Part shown: positions 4,482 to 5,446 of the stretch, in pieces
Position numbering within the stretch: position 1 is the first letter of the stretch
Layout of the letters: each line of letters opens with the position of its first letter
DNA from: an uncultured Eubacteriaceae bacterium
Lineage (GTDB): Bacteria; Bacillota; Clostridia; Eubacteriales; Anaerofustaceae
Direction: 5' to 3'
Length of the DNA: 5,446 nucleotides
NCBI GenBank assembly: GCA_947058225.1
Contig: CAMSGF010000071.1
Location: 1 to 5,446 of the forward strand
The notes under the pieces: generated by a model
Seen by the model: the letters and a program-made list of their open reading frames with translations, nothing else
Database searches by the model: none
Told to the model about the DNA's origin: nothing
Translations under genes and position numbers: made by a program

Positions 4482-5446
4482 TTAACCCACCCCCTCTCAT
4501 AACATCACCCTCTCCGATTACATCAAGGAAATACTCTTCCAAATTAGCTTTCTTTTGTTCAAGAGAATATAATTCGATGTCATTTGAAATTACGGCTTTG
4601 CTTATATCCTTTAACGCAAGATTTTTATCATAAATTTCAATGGTATTGTCATTTATAATATTAAAATTCTTAACATTTAACATCCTCGTCATAACAACCA
4701 GTGCTTTTTTTGCCTCTCCGACCTGTAGAACGATTTTGTTCGTGCAGTTTTTATCAAGCTCACTCTTTGTAAGCTCCTGAACAAGTTTCCCATCATTTAT
4801 AAAACCATATCTCGTTGCAATGGAGGAAAGCTCGGTTAAAATGTGACTTGAAATCAATATGGTGACACCCTCATTTTCATTTAAGTCTTTTAATAAATTC
4901 CTGACTTCCACTATCCCCGTTGGGTCAAGTCCGTTTATAGGCTCATCAAGTATCAATAGCTTTGGTGAATTCATAAGTGCAAGGGCGATTCCAAGCCTTT
5001 GTTTCATTCCAAGTGAAAAGTTTTTAAAGCTCTTTTTACCCGTCTTTTCAAGCCCGACTTTATAAAGAAGTTCATCTACGACCGACTTGTCCTTTATCCC
5101 CCTTTGTATTCTGTAATACTCGAGATTCTTCCTCGCACTTAAATATGGGAAAAAGCTCGGTTCTTCAATAATCGTTCCTATATTATGCCTTCCTGCATTT
5201 AAGTTCTCGCTCTCTCCAAACAAGGAAACCTCCCCATCGGTTTGCATCGTCTGACCTGTGAGAATTTTCATAAGTGTCGTTTTGCCGGCTCCGTTTTTTC
5301 CTATCAATGCGTAAATATCCCCTTTATTTACATTTATATTGATATTCTTTAAAACGTCTGTGCCTGAATAATTTTTATAAAGATTTTTTGTGCTTATATT
5401 GACTTTGGCGGGGAATCTTGTCTTCCTTTGCTTGAAAAATTTGATA
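4474..5446 (-). CDS. ABC transporter ATP-binding protein, BcrA/LanF-like (5' end cut)
   Basis: This is the cytoplasmic ATPase of an ABC-2 exporter, incomplete at its N-terminus because the frame runs open to the window edge. Counting the first whole codon (5443-5445) as residue 1, the ATPase fold starts near NISTKNLYKNY (16-26). Walker A GKNGAGKTT is at 49-57, the signature FSLGMKQR at 143-150, Walker B LLILDEP at 163-169 and the switch His at 201 in ISSH. Where most ABC proteins have the Q-loop glutamine, this one has IIEEP (Glu94-Glu95). This 'E-loop' form is known for lantibiotic and bacitracin resistance ATPases. The C-terminal ~90 residues end in the usual LEEYFLDVIGE motif. A TTG at 5305-5307 is not a plausible start because it lies inside the fold, two residues before Walker A. 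No ATG, GTG or TTG occurs in frame upstream of it within the window. The permease gene overlaps the end. Confidence 0.93.
   Translation of the reverse strand, partial: IKFFKQRKTRFPAKVNISTKNLYKNYSGTDVLKNININVNKGDIYALIGKNGAGKTTLMKILTGQTMQTDGEVSLFGESENLNAGRHNIGTIIEEPSFFPYLSARKNLEYYRIQRGIKDKSVVDELLYKVGLEKTGKKSFKNFSLGMKQRLGIALALMNSPKLLILDEPINGLDPTGIVEVRNLLKDLNENEGVTILISSHILTELSSIATRYGFINDGKLVQELTKSELDKNCTNKIVLQVGEAKKALVVMTRMLNVKNFNIINDNTIEIYDKNLALKDISKAVISNDIELYSLEQKKANLEEYFLDVIGEGDVMRGGGLSA

Noticed and set aside
4859..5065. Plus-strand frame opposite the ATPase
   Set aside because: It is antisense to the ATPase signature and Walker B region, which are clearly coding on the minus strand.
5305..5307. 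TTG as the start codon of the ATPase
   Set aside because: The conserved ATPase fold (NLYKNY, then KGDIYA) continues in frame upstream of it, so this TTG is an internal leucine codon two residues before Walker A.

Overview
The window is AT-rich DNA with compact, short intergenic spacing. Strong AGGAGG-type ribosome sites and TATAAT promoters point to a low-GC Gram-positive bacterium. The gene content (bactofilin, DUF1858 redox-disulfide protein, RssA-type patatin, BcrA-type ABC exporter) fits an anaerobic Clostridia/Tissierellia-like Firmicute. That placement is inference; no rRNA or marker gene is present. Every convincing gene lies on the minus strand, so transcription runs from high to low coordinates.

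Region by region in the direction of transcription: (1) 5446-3571 holds an ABC export operon: an ATPase cut by the window edge, an ABC-2 permease overlapping it by 8 nt, and a 25-codon membrane-peptide ORF whose end resembles the permease's own 3' end. A terminator hairpin closes the operon. (2) 3570-3139 is about 430 bp without a convincing gene. It holds a strongly G-poor stretch and then a striking nested inverted repeat (3190-3345) whose core, 3204-3324, folds on paper into a nearly fully paired four-way junction. (3) 3138-2229 carries a promoter, a PII-fold protein, and 3 nt later a membrane-anchored protein of unknown function, followed by a terminator. (4) 2179-1343 is a patatin-like phospholipase. 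(5) 1321-592 is a promoter, a bactofilin gene, a DUF1858 gene, and a strong terminator. (6) 589-101 is an ImmA/IrrE-type metallopeptidase whose start codon falls right behind that terminator. I see nothing assignable in 1-100.

Functionally, the ATPase has a Glu-Glu pair where most ABC proteins carry the Q-loop glutamine. This is a hallmark of bacitracin- and lantibiotic-resistance exporters, so self-protection against a membrane-active peptide is the best guess for region 1. The other genes look like housekeeping or poorly characterised chromosomal genes. The most unusual item is the cloverleaf-like repeat. It is probably a non-autonomous mobile element (MITE-like) or a structured regulatory element. 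The short permease-like ORF next to it may be the scar of a lost second permease gene.
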